DNA of 22,648 nucleotides from Cudoniella acicularis (GCA_013054445.1 JAAMPI010000937.1:1-22648), one strand, 5' to 3'; shown: positions 1-12,800, numbered from the stretch's first letter. Numbers and translations: made by a program. Notes: generated by a model from the letters alone, not told the origin.

Positions 1-142
1 TTCACGCCTTTTTTTCTTATCTCAAGGTCAAATCTTTCTCTCAGCCGCTCCATCGCTCAAGATCTCCAAGCTATTCCATGGTTTCTGACCCTTGATCATC
101 GTTCTGAACTGGAAAGTTTTGGAGTTTATTTGTTGTCGGCTG
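1..142 (+). promoter_or_regulatory. Promoter/5' leader of the coiled-coil gene, with a short uORF
   Basis: This is the sequence before the first in-frame ATG of the coiled-coil gene. It starts with a pyrimidine-rich stretch (about 1-60), as is common near fungal transcription starts. An ATG at 78 opens a five-codon uORF, MVSDP then TGA (78-95), which ends 47 nt before the presumed main start. No TATA box is evident. Whether the uORF lies in the mRNA depends on the transcription start, which cannot be read from sequence. Confidence 0.35.
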
Positions 143-2409
143 ATGTCAACTCGTGCCCAGAACCTTAAGTCGCTGAGGGACAAAAATCGTGAAAGTTCAT
201 TTCCGGGATCGAGGATTGATTCGATAAAGAGGCGTCTGTCACTAACTGCTGGAAGCACTTCTAGCAAGCGAAAAGTTGAGGGAGATCAAGATCGATTTGT
301 AAGTGCGATGATCTCTGGGCCAGGTACCAGAATGTGAAGGTGAACTGACAAAGTTTGGAAAAATAGAGACCAATTTCAACGATGGGAAATAATAAAAGGA
401 ACAAGCGAGCAGTTTGGAATGATGATTTTTATGGACCCGGAAACGAAGACGAGTACGAAAGTCAGTCAAGAGACGACCGTACTCAGATAGAGAACGAGGG
501 AGAGAATTCTAGCAACCGACAAATTCATCCGGCTGCAAACGTGATGGATGGCGAAGCCGGCTTCAATCTGAAGTCATATACCGACAACGTCCAGGCAGCC
601 ATTCGAGCTATAAACACGGTCCAGGAAAAATTTCAGACACTGAATGATTGTTTCGTCAAACAGGTCCAAGACATTGAGATGGTGCCGGAAATCCATCAAC
701 AATTAACCGAGCTTCAAATTCAGTGCGCGAGCAAAGATACAACAATCACGAAGCAGCAGAGCACGATCGAGGTATTGCATGGCATGCGTCAGGAGAGTGA
801 AGCAAAACTTGCGAAGAGAAAGGCTAAGATTGAGGAAGAAGAATCGGCGCTCGAGCGAGAGAAAAAGGAGCAAGGCGAGAAGATAAAGAAGGCGGAGAAA
901 AGCATCGAGGCGAAAAAGGCAGAAATAAAGTATGAGCTTGAGAAAGAGTATAAAAAGCGAGAGGTTGAGCAAAATAAAGCGCACATGTCTCGCATGGAAC
1001 AGTTGGAAAATAAAAGCAAAAAGCAGGGAGATGAGCAGAGGAAGAAGTTAAGGGGTTTGGAGAACGAGAACAAGAATCTGTCCGAGAATGTGGAGAGGAA
1101 GCAGAATAAGGTAACAGAGCTCGAGAAACAGCTGGAAATTGCCAAAGAAAAGTATGAAATGATGGAAACGGCGGCAACTTCGTACAAGAAACAAGCGGAG
1201 GATCTGAAGACCAAGTTGGAAGAGACCGGCAATGAGTTTGAGATGACCAGTATGCCGGCAGACTTCTAGTAAATTCATTTCCCCGTTCCATGCAAAAAAG
1301 AGTATGAAGACTAACTCTGAACAGCAAGGACATGTTTGAAAATATTTGGAAAGATATCGAGAAAACATCCCGCCAGTATTTCAAGGACTTACCTGCTAAA
1401 GTTACTGAGGTACGAATCCTTCCAACTCCACGCTGTCAACCTGCTAACCAAGGACTAGAACTTGGAGGAAATCCAAAAGCAACTCATCTCCAACGACAGC
1501 TGTTTTAACTCAATCCCAATTTCCGACAGCGAGACTTCTCAAAATCTTCGCGTTGCACATGCCCAAAGGATTATCTCCTCGGCACTGTACACCAACATCT
1601 GGCAACCTTTCTCGTGCGAAAAGCTCACTTCATCCCCGACAACCGCGGAGATCCTGATTGAAATCTGCACTGAGCTTGCAAAGTCGGAGCACAGCGGGTC
1701 CAAAGGCCGCGCAGCCATCGTATGGAAAGTCCTCACTTTGCGAGCTCTCCAATCCATAGAGCCATCAAATGCAGCAGCACCACCCCAAGGAATTTCTCAG
1801 CCATCAAAGCGAGAAAATCAAGCTGTCCAAGCAATTCATAAAAAGCTCTCCCCGTTGATCGCCCGAGACCAGGAAACCAAAATCCAGGAAGCCTTGCATA
1901 GAATTGCCCAATCCGCTGTTGAGGTTTGGACTCAAGCGCAGACCGATGAGCTGAAACTCACTGCCTTCCTTAATCTCGATCTTTCCAAGCGCAGCGCATG
2001 GCGCTCTCCACAATTTTACCCCCTCAAATCAGCAGGCGATAAGATGAGCGAAGCCGACATCAACCCCTCGACACGACCAAGGGTATTTACGCTCTTCCCA
2101 CGCATCATCGCTCACTCCCTTTCCACTAAAACAGATGCTTCCGTCAATATTTCCAGTAGTGTCTCGAAGCAACAGCAAGAATTCGCCGCCACGGAGGCGG
2201 ATATACATCAAGGCGTGGGACTAGCTGAAAGTTCTGATTTGGTAATGAATGGCAAGAGTGAGAAGGAAGAGGGGGAGGCGTTCGTGAGGCTGGCGGCGGA
2301 GAATGCCATGAAGGAGATCGCTAGAGGTGGAAAAAGAAATAGTGTGAGGAGTAGGACTGGTTCGATGGTTGAATTTGTTTCTGGTCCGAAGGCTGCGGAT
2401 GTGAAATGA
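143..2409 (+). CDS. Uncharacterised fungal coiled-coil protein, 4 exons, 697 aa
   Basis: I do not recognise this gene. Exons: 143-298, 367-1268, 1325-1409, 1459-2409. Introns are 68, 56 and 49 nt, with donors GTAAGT, GTAAAT and GTACGA and branch-like CTGAC, CTAAC and CTAAC. The joined frame is open throughout (2094 nt with stop). Residues 1-52 are basic and Ser-rich, with a PKA-like RRLS and a KRKV patch that could be a nuclear signal. About 165-345 is a dense Lys/Glu coiled coil. The short exon 3 (about 353-381) is amphipathic. Residues 382-697 form a probably folded region with a helical WKVLTLRALQ segment and a VFTLFPRII motif, then a basic Ser-rich tail. There is no signal peptide or membrane segment. 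An alternative start at 382 has a better context (A at -3, G at +4) and would put intron 1 in the leader. A structural or scaffold role is only a guess from the coiled coil. Confidence 0.78.
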
Positions 2410-3805
2410 AGGGCGGGGAAATTTTGGATCTGGCATAGGAGTATTTTGGAGGAAGACGTCGCAATGCGGGAGTTCTTCATTTTTAAATTGGAAAATTGAT
2501 ATCGTTTCTCCCTCCTTTCATGCCTTGACCTTTACGGCCCTCGATATTTCCCACAAATGTCAGTAGAATCTTCAGTTGCCTAGTCTCTAGCAGCACTTTT
2601 CGTCATTTTCTCACGCACCATAAGTTGGCTTCTAAGCGAGATCATGAAGAGACACTTCAAAATAATTATATAACAACATGTAAATGTTTTAATTAGATGT
2701 GATATAAAGACAAAAGAGTATTATGAGAGCTAACCTCTCCAAGTACAGTAGCATAGCTTAGTTTGATGCTGGTCAAACGTTGAAGTGTTGCTGGACAAAC
2801 CACGTGATTGGCAAATTTGTGCTGCTTGGCATAGTATCTAAATACTTGAATTCAAATAAGTATAAGCTTGCCTTTTGGAGCTACTAACAAGAAAAGGATC
2901 ACTTTGTGCTTGTACGACTGTCAAAAATTATGCAATTCCGGAACTCTGGGTTTGCTCTGTTCTTTGTGTTTGCCTCGCAACTGACATATTTTGTGGGTGG
3001 CATATTTGCTGCCTCAGAGTTTGGGTCAAGGCCTCCGGGTGGATGAATGACTCCAGTGAAGATGAGATGGATTCGGTTGGTCAGTTGATGCCTCTTTTGG
3101 CGTTGGTTAGTATAATTTTTTTCATGCCGGAGTGGATAGAAGTCGGAGCGAAAAAAAATAAAAGTAGGGAAACGGCACAAAACATGGGAAGAGGTTCCTT
3201 TGGCCGCACTCTTGAGTTTAAGCTCTAATGGGTGTGGTTGAAGGAGAAAAGGGGTAAAAGGGGGTGGGAGTTATGAGCATTGTCCCTCAATTTCACGACG
3301 ATACGAGAGCTATGATTACGTTTATCAAGTGCAATCTCTCTTTGTTCTATCAATTATTACTAGATGGTCAGAAAATAAATACTGACCAGAGAATCGAGAC
3401 CGAGAAACGTTTTGGATCGGGCTTGGAATCCTAGAGAGCAAGGAATCGAGGAAAACATAATACACTGGTTACTTAGTCATACATACAAAGCCCAAAAGTC
3501 TTTGCCAGATCTCATCAAGACCGTTTGGCACTTGGCACATTGATGCATTCTTTGATACAATTAATTAAATCCAGATTCGCTATGCTACAGTGCTACAGAA
3601 TCAAACAAAAGAGAAACAATCTGTAAGTCTATGAAATGCAAGACTGGGTATAATAGCGGGTCGCTGCCAAATTCCATCCCGATGATGCCTTGCAGCCCAT
3701 GCTAAAAGTAACAGTAATCCCTCCGTCATGCGCCTAATCCGAACCAATGCCCCCTAAGGTCTAGACACAAGAAATAAATCTCTCTTCTCATACAAATGAA
3801 CATTC
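2410..3805. other. AT-rich intergenic interval between convergent genes
   Basis: About 1.4 kb between the stop codons of the coiled-coil gene (+) and the dynein gene (-), so it should hold both 3' UTRs. I see no coding region I would defend. Visible items: a CACGTG box followed by ATTGG at about 2801-2811; a perfect 10-bp palindrome TTGAATTCAA at 2846-2855; an open frame ending at 3228 whose first ATG is at 3043 (61 codons, one hydrophobic stretch); a purine-rich run at about 3240-3270; and a 7-bp inverted repeat around an AT loop at 3365-3388. The interval is unusually wide for two tail-to-tail genes with compact introns, so an unrecognised non-coding transcript is possible. Confidence 0.5.
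3365..3388. repeat. Small inverted repeat (7-bp stem, 10-nt AT loop)
   Basis: TGGTCAG at 3365-3371 and CTGACCA at 3382-3388 are perfect reverse complements around a loop of A and T only, which contains AATAAA. It could form a hairpin or be an accidental palindrome. It lies about 420 bases beyond the dynein stop and about 950 beyond the coiled-coil gene stop, so a role in 3' end formation is not shown. Confidence 0.4.
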
Positions 3806-6800
3806 TCATGTGGCCTCGGCCATGATCTGTTCTCCTTCATCCAACAATTCCGTGATCTTCCCCAAATTCTTGATCATGCTGCGACCTTGACCAACCAACA
3901 ATAGCTTCTCTGCATTTGCAGGCAAGCCAAGATATGTTGGAGGCTCTCTCTCCGGCAGCTTCTTAATCCAAGTCGTGAATTCCTTCAGTGATGTCCCGCT
4001 CGGAACAACTAGACTTCCATCGTTCTGATCGTCTAGTCCAGTTCCGGTCACGCCCTCCACAAGCTTATGCCCAATCTCGAAGGCTGCAGGTGTGAGGAAG
4101 GAGTTGACCAGCTGTGTAAGCCGCCCAAAATCTCCCTCGTCATCAATTTTTCCTCCATAAGTCTCGACAATAAGAGTGCGAATCATTTCCCATGGAAGGT
4201 TTTGTGGAGCGACGTTAGTTCGGCCCAAAGCAACTGTCTCAACCCATGTGTCGATGATGAAGGCTGAGCATTCATACTATTTTCAATTAGCACTGTTTAT
4301 ACAGCGAAGCAAATTAGTACTTACATCACTGTCGTTGAATTCCCAGAAGCCCTTCCATCCCAAATTGGGAGCATATCGAAGTCTCTCCTGAACCACGGCA
4401 TGCAAGAACGACAAAAGGAGATAAAGTCTTGTCCGTTCGACTGGAGACTTGGCCGCTCTTGTTGACAAAGATGCCATCGAGTCCTTCATGTTCGCCCTGA
4501 TACCTGCAGGTTGTTCGTACATCAACACCCGTGAAGCTCGCAGCAGATTTACGGGAATCTTCGGACTAGACTCCATAGACAAGAATAGCCTGAAATCTGC
4601 GTGTGGTTTGAGCGAGTCCATACGCTTCTCAAGACTCTGAAGCCAAGTTGGGGCCAGATGAACGTTTTTGATGAGCACCCAAGATCCATTGGCAGCTGCA
4701 TTACTAATGGCTTTGTCGGCGGTTGCCAAACCTTCGTTAGAACCCATGGCAATATTCGTACAGGAAGCGCGAGATCGTTCAACTAGGTTATCAACCTTAT
4801 AGCTAGCATCAAATCCAGGACTTGAGCACAAAGCGATAGGCCTGCTGGCAGAAACTTGATCGACGGTTTGTTTGAGATCCTCAGTGGTATCGAGAAGGCC
4901 AGTGCCAAAGACAGCAGTCACGAAACGCTCAGCAGCTGGTACGAACCGATCAAGCCGGAAAAGTTTGACTAGCAGTAGAGAAAGAAGTTCTTGGTCGCGC
5001 TTCTCGCTGTTATCATCCCAGATTTGGGGGACATAATTCTCTCCAATCTCTTCGAAAAGGAAGCGATCCCAGGTGGTCGGAGAAATTGCGTCGAGTTTTC
5101 CCTTTAGGACAGGAATCCTCGAGGCAATAGAAAGAACGTCATCTTTCTTGTGGGATTCTGTCGAGACATCGATACCTTGAATGCTGTCGTCCAGGATGAC
5201 GTCAATCAGACTCTTGTCCATTTTGTATGGTGCGGCCTGAGCTAGAAGCATTGCCAATGTAATCCTATCCTTTTGAAGGAGGCCAAGAGATGTTCGTTGG
5301 TAAGTGGTAACAAACAAATCTTCAATGATAATATCTCTTCGGACATTATGGTTTGTCTCACTCGCAAGTCGCTTGTTCTCATGGAGGACTGAGTGGAAAA
5401 TGTCCAGGAAGTATTGTAAGGAGAATTGGTAGAAGTGATTCAGGTAATGCAGCTGCTCAAGAACAGCGAAGACTGCGCTACAAGATCGGGCGATGATGTT
5501 GTATTGCAGAGTGATTTCATCGACTTCTGCCATGACACCTTCAGTATTGCTCATCTTGGTGGAAATTTCAGCGGCCTCCTTTTTCAAGGTTTCGAGTGTC
5601 TCGATGACATTGTCGTCGTCCAGAATGTTTCCACGCGACTCATTTAAGGCTTGTAGTAATCGTTTCTCTAATTGTCGAAGATGAATCTTGAATTCTCCTT
5701 GCAATTTGATAAGGTTGGATCGTCGCTCATCAACATCCGGTCGCTCCGACTTGAGAACTTCATTGAGTGACTGGGTTTGCAAACTGCTTTGGGTCACGGT
5801 AAAATTGACAAAAGTTGTCCTACTGCAAATGTCAGGAGCGAAAGTAGCAGACGGATCTCGAGTCGATAGGTAAATTTTGAAAGCGGGAGAGAAATCGATT
5901 TCTTGTTTTCCAAGCTGGATGAGAACGCGACCGCCAGTTTTCTGATATTCTTTGTTAAGAACATGATTGAGCACCGGATCTAAATACTCAGCATCTTGGA
6001 TCAAAATTGGATTTCCAAAACGAAGTGAACTCTCCAATTGCTTAGTAAATGAGTCGTCCAAAAAGCTTGTCACGGTGAGGCGTCTATCTTTGCTTTGCTT
6101 CTGAAGGAATTCGGTCACGCGGCCAGAGGGATCAATGATCAATGGATATCGGTTGAATCTCTTCAGAATAATTGCGTTCTCGGTGCAAAGATCATCCACA
6201 GGCAAAGAGTTCTCTTGCCATCCAAGTCGTTCGTCGGCTGTCGAAAGGTATTCTGTCACTGGATTGTGCTGTTTGTAATTGATCCCAGAGAGTTGAAGTT
6301 GATGCAACCAATCTTCCATCATGTTCTTTCGGAATTGTTGATCGTACAGACCACTATAAGCCAAGAAAGCAGCGGCAACTAGAACATCGCCAACAAGTGT
6401 CCCGATCTGTGTTTCGAAAGACTTGCTGCCTTCCTCCCAACGGACTCGCTCGGAAGAAAGACTGTCGAGGAGGCGTACACTGCGATCGACCTTGAATTGC
6501 ACTCGTGACATCTCGGTCTTGATGGCTTGCGTCTCGCTGATCAATGCGGCGTATTCGGTTTTGTAGGTGGCAATGCTTTGCTCAAGATTATTGATCGTAT
6601 TCTCAACAGCTTGGGCCTCGGCCTTTGTCTGAAGCGCTTGTTCTTCAAGCAAGCCCACCTCTTCTCTCAACGGGCCGACACGGTCAAGGATCTCTGAATA
6701 GTTGACTTGGGCCTGGGCCCACTGAACAAGTGGGCCACAAGCTTTACTGGCACGATTGACCTTTTCGTAGGTAAAGTCCTCGTTAGAAAGATACTCATTG

Positions 6801-9800
6801 CGCATCTTGATACGTAGGTTCCTCGTCATTTGCTTCTCGTTGTCGTAATTGACGATGCTAGCAATAAAGTCGTCCTTACGAACAATAGCTTGCACAGTCT
6901 TCCAACTATCAACCTTATGACCCAAAAGTGTACAGACGGAGTCGAGTGCGAGTTTGACACCTTGGGGGGGGTTTCCCATAGATCGCACCTCGGTAAGATG
7001 CTGACGTTTGATATTGCTCACACTCTTTTGGGCTTCGATAACGGCAGGCTCGGCATTAGCTAGATCGTTCAACACCAACTCTCGTCTCTGGGCGACCTCA
7101 GCTTCTTGCTTCTCCAAAGCTGCTTGGTTTCTAAGGATGTGGTCTTCCGTTGCTCTGCTTCTCGTTGATCTGCCACCATTCGCTGAAGCTTTTCATTGGC
7201 CTCGGCATCTTTACGTTCAAGCTGGCCCTTCTTCTCAGCGAGACTGACTCGAAGATCTCTAACCTTGTCAACTGTGTCTCGAAGCTTTTCCAGTCCAACA
7301 TTGAGATGGCGCTGCTGTTCTTCTAGATCTTCTCGCTTCTCGTTGTAGAGCTTGACATATTGCGCAACGAAATCCAAGAAATGTCGCGGGGTGAGATAAG
7401 TGACTCGGCCCTGTTGCTTCAAAAGCTTGACATTGAAGCGATGCAACGAGTAGTGAATGTATACCATCGAGTTTATGACAGCCTCACGGTGAGACGCCGG
7501 AAGATTCAGGTCTCTGTATGCAACAGGAATGCTATCAGGGGCAGTAAAATTGGGTCGGTCGAGATCAACAGATTGTGTCAGCTCAGTACCGACTTGGAAA
7601 AGTGCTTGATCGGACCAGTCTCCGAACCAATTCAAGACACAACGATTGAAAAGGGCGGGACTGGTTGCAGCTTTTGAGGACAAGCCGTCTTCAGGCGGAT
7701 TCATGGTGAAGACGACGTGCAGGTTTTTAACAATTTGCTGGGTGAACCACTTGTAGAGCTCTTCTTGCGAGTCTAGAAGTAGACCTTGTCGTTGAGCGCC
7801 CTCCTTACAAGCCGTCATGAGTGACGCGAGTTCATCGCCTTCGAAAAGTCCAGGAACTTCAGCATTGGCGAGTAGGGTATTCATTCTCTCCAAGAATCCA
7901 GAATCCAGAACATTAGACTCGTCCATAATGAAACAAATCTTCTCTCCCTTGCATCCACACCGCCGTAACACATCTCGTAGATCGTCATCGAAATCTTCCG
8001 CGGAATATTTACCATGTACCTTGATTTGGAAAACCTTCAATCCATTCATCCAAGCAACAAATCGAGACAAAGTAGTCTTTCCACTACCACTAACACCAAT
8101 CAGAATCAAATGCCCTTGGGGTTGTCTGAAAACACGATCAATGCGGAGTACGTGCTCCAGGACATCATTGAAGAGGATCAAGGGGACATCCACTTCCTCT
8201 TCGCAGAAAGTCTTCAGTCTCGCTTTGACAAAATCACGTAATTGCTCCCGGTCGACAGGAACATAATTCTTTGAGAGCCAATTCGAGAACAAGATGGGGC
8301 CAGCTAGAGCCTTATCCTCCTCAATTGTTGGGAAGTAGTCAAGTGCAATCCTGTGAACCGCTTCATCTGTCCACTTTCGTTCATCTTCTGCAACCAAACG
8401 ATCTTGGAACAGGCGAAGAGCTTCATGTGCCCAGATGCGGACGAGTCCTTCTACTGACAGAGTCTCGAGCGGTCGAATGGCCTCGTAAATACCCCGCACC
8501 CATCTAGTAAGTTCACGAGGACTGTACACGTAATGGGGCTGAATTTTTGGAGTGAAGCGTTGTTGTGATTCGAGGTAGAATTTGACCATAGCTTTAGTGA
8601 GCGATTCAGAGTAGCCTCTCAATGACGGAATAATCTTGAGAACAGCGCTGTTGAACGTGCCGTAGATTTGCTGGAGGGAGAGTTCGCCGGGGTAATCGAC
8701 CATAATCAGAGGTGCGTGTCGAAGGAACCTCGCCCCCATTGGCGTACGGCCGGCATCTGTAGGAGGATTACAGGCACCCACAAATTGTATGCGATCGAGA
8801 GTCACCCAAGTTTTGTCCGACGTCCGCCAGAACCCATTCTGCTCGACAAGTTGTCTCAAGAAAGATATTGCTCTTTGCGTACCATATCTATCTGGCGCGG
8901 GTAGATTGATTTCGTCGCAGAAGAGCACGAGCCAGCGTCCAATTTGTGTAGGCGAGAGGATGACACCATTGAGAGTCTTCTTATATTCGCAGTATTGCTC
9001 GAAAGTCTTGATCAATAAATCTGGTGTCGTCGCGCTGGAGAAATTCAGGCCCACAACTTCCATATTTGGTAATTTGCGAAGAGCACTGAATAAAGTCATT
9101 GTTTTTCCAGATCCAGGAGGACCACAAAGAAGGAGAGGCTTGTGTTCCGCCAGCCAAGAGTACAAAACATCTTCATGCCGCACTGTGTCGAGAGTTGGAA
9201 TCACGACATCAGTTTGCGTAATCGAGTGCGTGTTAACTTCGATTGTAGGGACCTGGTTCTGCCATGAAGACCACTCAGCTTTTGGCAGAGTGACGTCGAA
9301 ATCAATGAGAGAGGAGTTGTCGCCAAGGATAGGTGAGCCAAAAGTTGCTAGCCCAGCTAGGCAATCTCCAAACGCCTTGCGGTCTCCCAACGGACAATCT
9401 CCAGTGAGGGACCAAACCAAAGCTAGGAGAAGTTTCTTTGCAACGTAGGATTCAATTTGTTCTGGATCAAGTGGAAAATCAACATGTTGGTTATTGTACT
9501 CGATAATATCGCGAACGCTCTTGTTGAGCAGAGAGAAAAGGGTGTTTAGGACTCTTGCAACAGTGAATTCCATAATGTGATTGAATGCTTCGGCCCTCTC
9601 GAGTGCGTTGGAAATGAAGTCTTCTGTGGTCAGGAAAGACTGAAGAAGCTCTGCCACATGTTCTTGTATGGCTAGGGCTTTGGCTGCGGATTGCCCTGTT
9701 GCCACAGCGTCCTCATCAAGATCTTCGAACGCGACTGTTTTCAAGACATCCAAGTAATTGGCAACCATCATATTAGAAGTGACGGTATCCTCGCTGAACC

Positions 9801-12800
9801 AGACCATACCACAACGGCTGACAGTTGCAAGAGTCGCATACTTCAAGGTCTCAACCTCAAACATTATCCGTACATTAGATGGCAGATTAAGACGTTCGCC
9901 GTTGGGAAGGGTTAGAAGTTTGTTGTCATCGAGGACACTGTTCAAATTCTCAACCCATTCAGGATCCACATCGCCGTCAAATACGATCCAGTGTCTCTTT
10001 GACTCCTCACCACGCAAGTTGTCAACAATTTTGCGCAGGATGCTTGTGAAGAGGCCATCAGTCCATTCACGAGTTGTAGAATCCAGATTGCCATAAAGCG
10101 CTTCCTTTGACATGACCTTGGAGTCGATAATATGGCATACCCCCTCGACGCCTTCGACCTGCTGGAGCGCGTTTAACAGGAGCTTCCAGGCAACTGACTT
10201 TCCGGACCCCGAGTTTCCTACCATCATCACACCGTGGTGTATACCTTGGATCTGGTAAAGCTGAAGGATCTTGGTCATCCAAGTCTCGTTGACAACAAGA
10301 TGTCGTTCTTTAGCGATACTGTGGATTGCCTCTTGCAATTTTTCTAGGCTTGCAGGGATATAGTCCACTCCGGGGAATGATTCGGCCTCGATCGATCTCA
10401 TAATCTCAACATCGCTCTTGATCAACTTGGGCGCAATCGTCTCGCGAATGCTTTGCACGATAATTTGGGGTTCCACTTCCTCTTCGGGGCCAAGATCACC
10501 AGCAGCATTTGTGAGACGCGCACGTTTGAGGCCACCGGAGCTGACAAGTACGCTCTTCAAGGCACGAAGTCCAAAGTCGTAGTGGGCCTGCTTCGAAAGA
10601 CCAGCTGCACAACGATCAAAGAAAGGCACGGTCTGTTTCGAAAGTTCCTTTGCCCGATTGAAGCCTTGTGAGTACAGCATAACTTCGGCGATCAACTCTT
10701 TATCAGGCTTCGACATAGCTACACTTCGGAATAGCTTCTTAAGATTGTCAGGTAGATTTGAGCGACCAGCATAGCCAGGATTCATGGTGATGAAGATTCC
10801 GGTATTGGCATTGACGCGCAGTTGACGGCCGACTAATTCGATTTGAGATTTGTCATCCTCCATTCCTTGCTTCAAGCCCAGTTGGATGTTTTGAACTTGT
10901 TGAGATACCGCCGAAAGGATACGTTCTTCCAGTCGATTGAACTCGTCAAAGCAGCCCCATGCTCCGACTTGGCAGATACCCAGGAAAATCCGACCCATAG
11001 CTTGGAAATCAAATGTATCGTCGCAGCAAAATACAAGTGTGAATCTACCCAGTTGGACACCTAGAGCCTTTACCGACTCTGTCTTGCCAGTTCCAGCCGG
11101 TCCGTAAGGAGATCCACCCAAGCGTTGGCAGAGCGCTTGTGTCAAAGTCAAGAAACAACGATCTGTCAGAGGAGTGCGAACCAGGCGCTCGGCAACCCCG
11201 AGATACTCAAAGCCGTAGTTCAATTTGGCATTGGCCATTCTGATGTGGAGACGCTGTAAGAAATCACCTTCAGGCTTGTACACATATCTCATCTGCAGAA
11301 GCCACATGTAATGGGTAGGCGTGTTCGCATTTAGTTTGACAAGCTTTTCAATCACATCGCGCTGGTGGACACATTCTGTGATAAGATGTTCGCATCTCTT
11401 GCGCTGAATTGGGTCGAGATCTCCCAGAACGGTGGAAGCCAAGAGTCGAAGGACTCTGACTTCTTGTTGATATAGGTCCTGTAATGTCGATCCTCCAGCC
11501 TCCAAAGCCTTTTCGACTGAAGAGGTCCAGACAGCTTGGGTAGCCAGAACGACAATCTGGCTCGGAAAGGCTGCAATGTAGTCATTCAGCGTTGTTTGGT
11601 CCACCTCGTTGGATGAGAATATCGGCTCATATTGTTCGATAGCTTCTGCCAAAAGTTCGGCGAGAGTTGCTTTCATGCTGCTCTCCAAGAGTGCTAGCCA
11701 GTCGTTGATCTTCGGGGTCTTGATGAGCGATATCTCCTTCTTTAGCCTGACTTCTTCCCCTTCTTTGGACGTGAAACCAGAAATGAGATGGTCTTCATCC
11801 ATGATCAACCCGGACAAGCCTGCAAACATCTTCTTGAAGTGCTTAGCGATACGCAAAGTGTCATTGCTGTTGCCAATGATCTCCAGAAGATCTTCGTCAC
11901 CAACAAAGTAGAATCTGGGGAACGACACACGTTCTCTCTCGAGGTATTCTCCCAGAGCTTTTTGAATCTTGTTAAGAAGCTCAGCAAGACGCTCAAGAGA
12001 TTTTTGAACGCCTGAGATATTGAGAACATCCAGGACAAAAGGTTGTTTGTAAACCTTCTTCATCACTGCGAAGAATTCTGAGTTGATATTTTGAAAACGA
12101 GACGACTCGATGGGGAGTAAATGCTTGATGTCTGCGTTTCCAGTGAACACGCCCTCGAGATAAACCCATTGTCGTTGGACATCGATCCAGACATCAAACA
12201 AAACGTGGACACGATTGAGCTTGTCCTCCCAAGATGAAGCTTCCTCTTCGAATTCTTTGTAGTAAGGTGAATGTCGCATGGCTTGCAAGGAATTAAGATT
12301 TTCGCTACATTTCGCAAATAGATCATCCCATCCTCGGATGAGTCGGCATTTATTCTGGTAGTTGACCAAGTCAAGGGAATAGCTGGTCCAGATCTCTCGG
12401 ACCTGCTTCAAGAACTCTTCCAAAGCCATCTCGCCCTGAGCTTGGGCAATAATGTCTCGAATAACCACTTCGCTAGCAGCGAGATTCAAGTCCCACACAT
12501 CACCAAGGGTCATTGAAATCGGCGAATACCGCTTTCCAGGTTTAAGGGCTTTAAAGATCTTATTCCAATGTCGGTCTCGGACTGCTTCTGACTTCAAGTC
12601 GGAGAGCACAGGATTAACCCTCAGGAACTGTCGAAGTACGTTCTGAATATGTTCAAAGGCAGCGTACTGTCTCATTCGACTTGGCATCTCTTTGGTCATC
12701 TTAATGAGGCCATCGATGGATGTTCTAAGCTTTCGGGGTTGCACGCTGTTCCAAAGAGTCTCTCGAAGATCATTCAAGCTCTTCCAAATCGTGGAAAGAG

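Noticed and set aside
703..1384. Long antisense open frames (up to 186 codons) opposite the coiled-coil gene
   Set aside because: They are mirror frames of Lys/Glu-rich codons, giving Phe/Leu/Ser-rich peptides with no structure of their own.
2875..3228. 117-codon open frame on the plus strand
   Set aside because: It opens at TTG, the first ATG is two-fifths of the way in (3043), composition is erratic with many Cys, and no motif is recognisable. Treated as chance, with the ATG-led part mentioned only as a weak possibility.
7069..7145. Dynein frame change as an intron or programmed frameshift
   Set aside because: No GT-AG pair joins the two frames without deleting conserved coiled-coil residues, and there is no slippery heptamer with a downstream structure. 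A single missing base explains it best.
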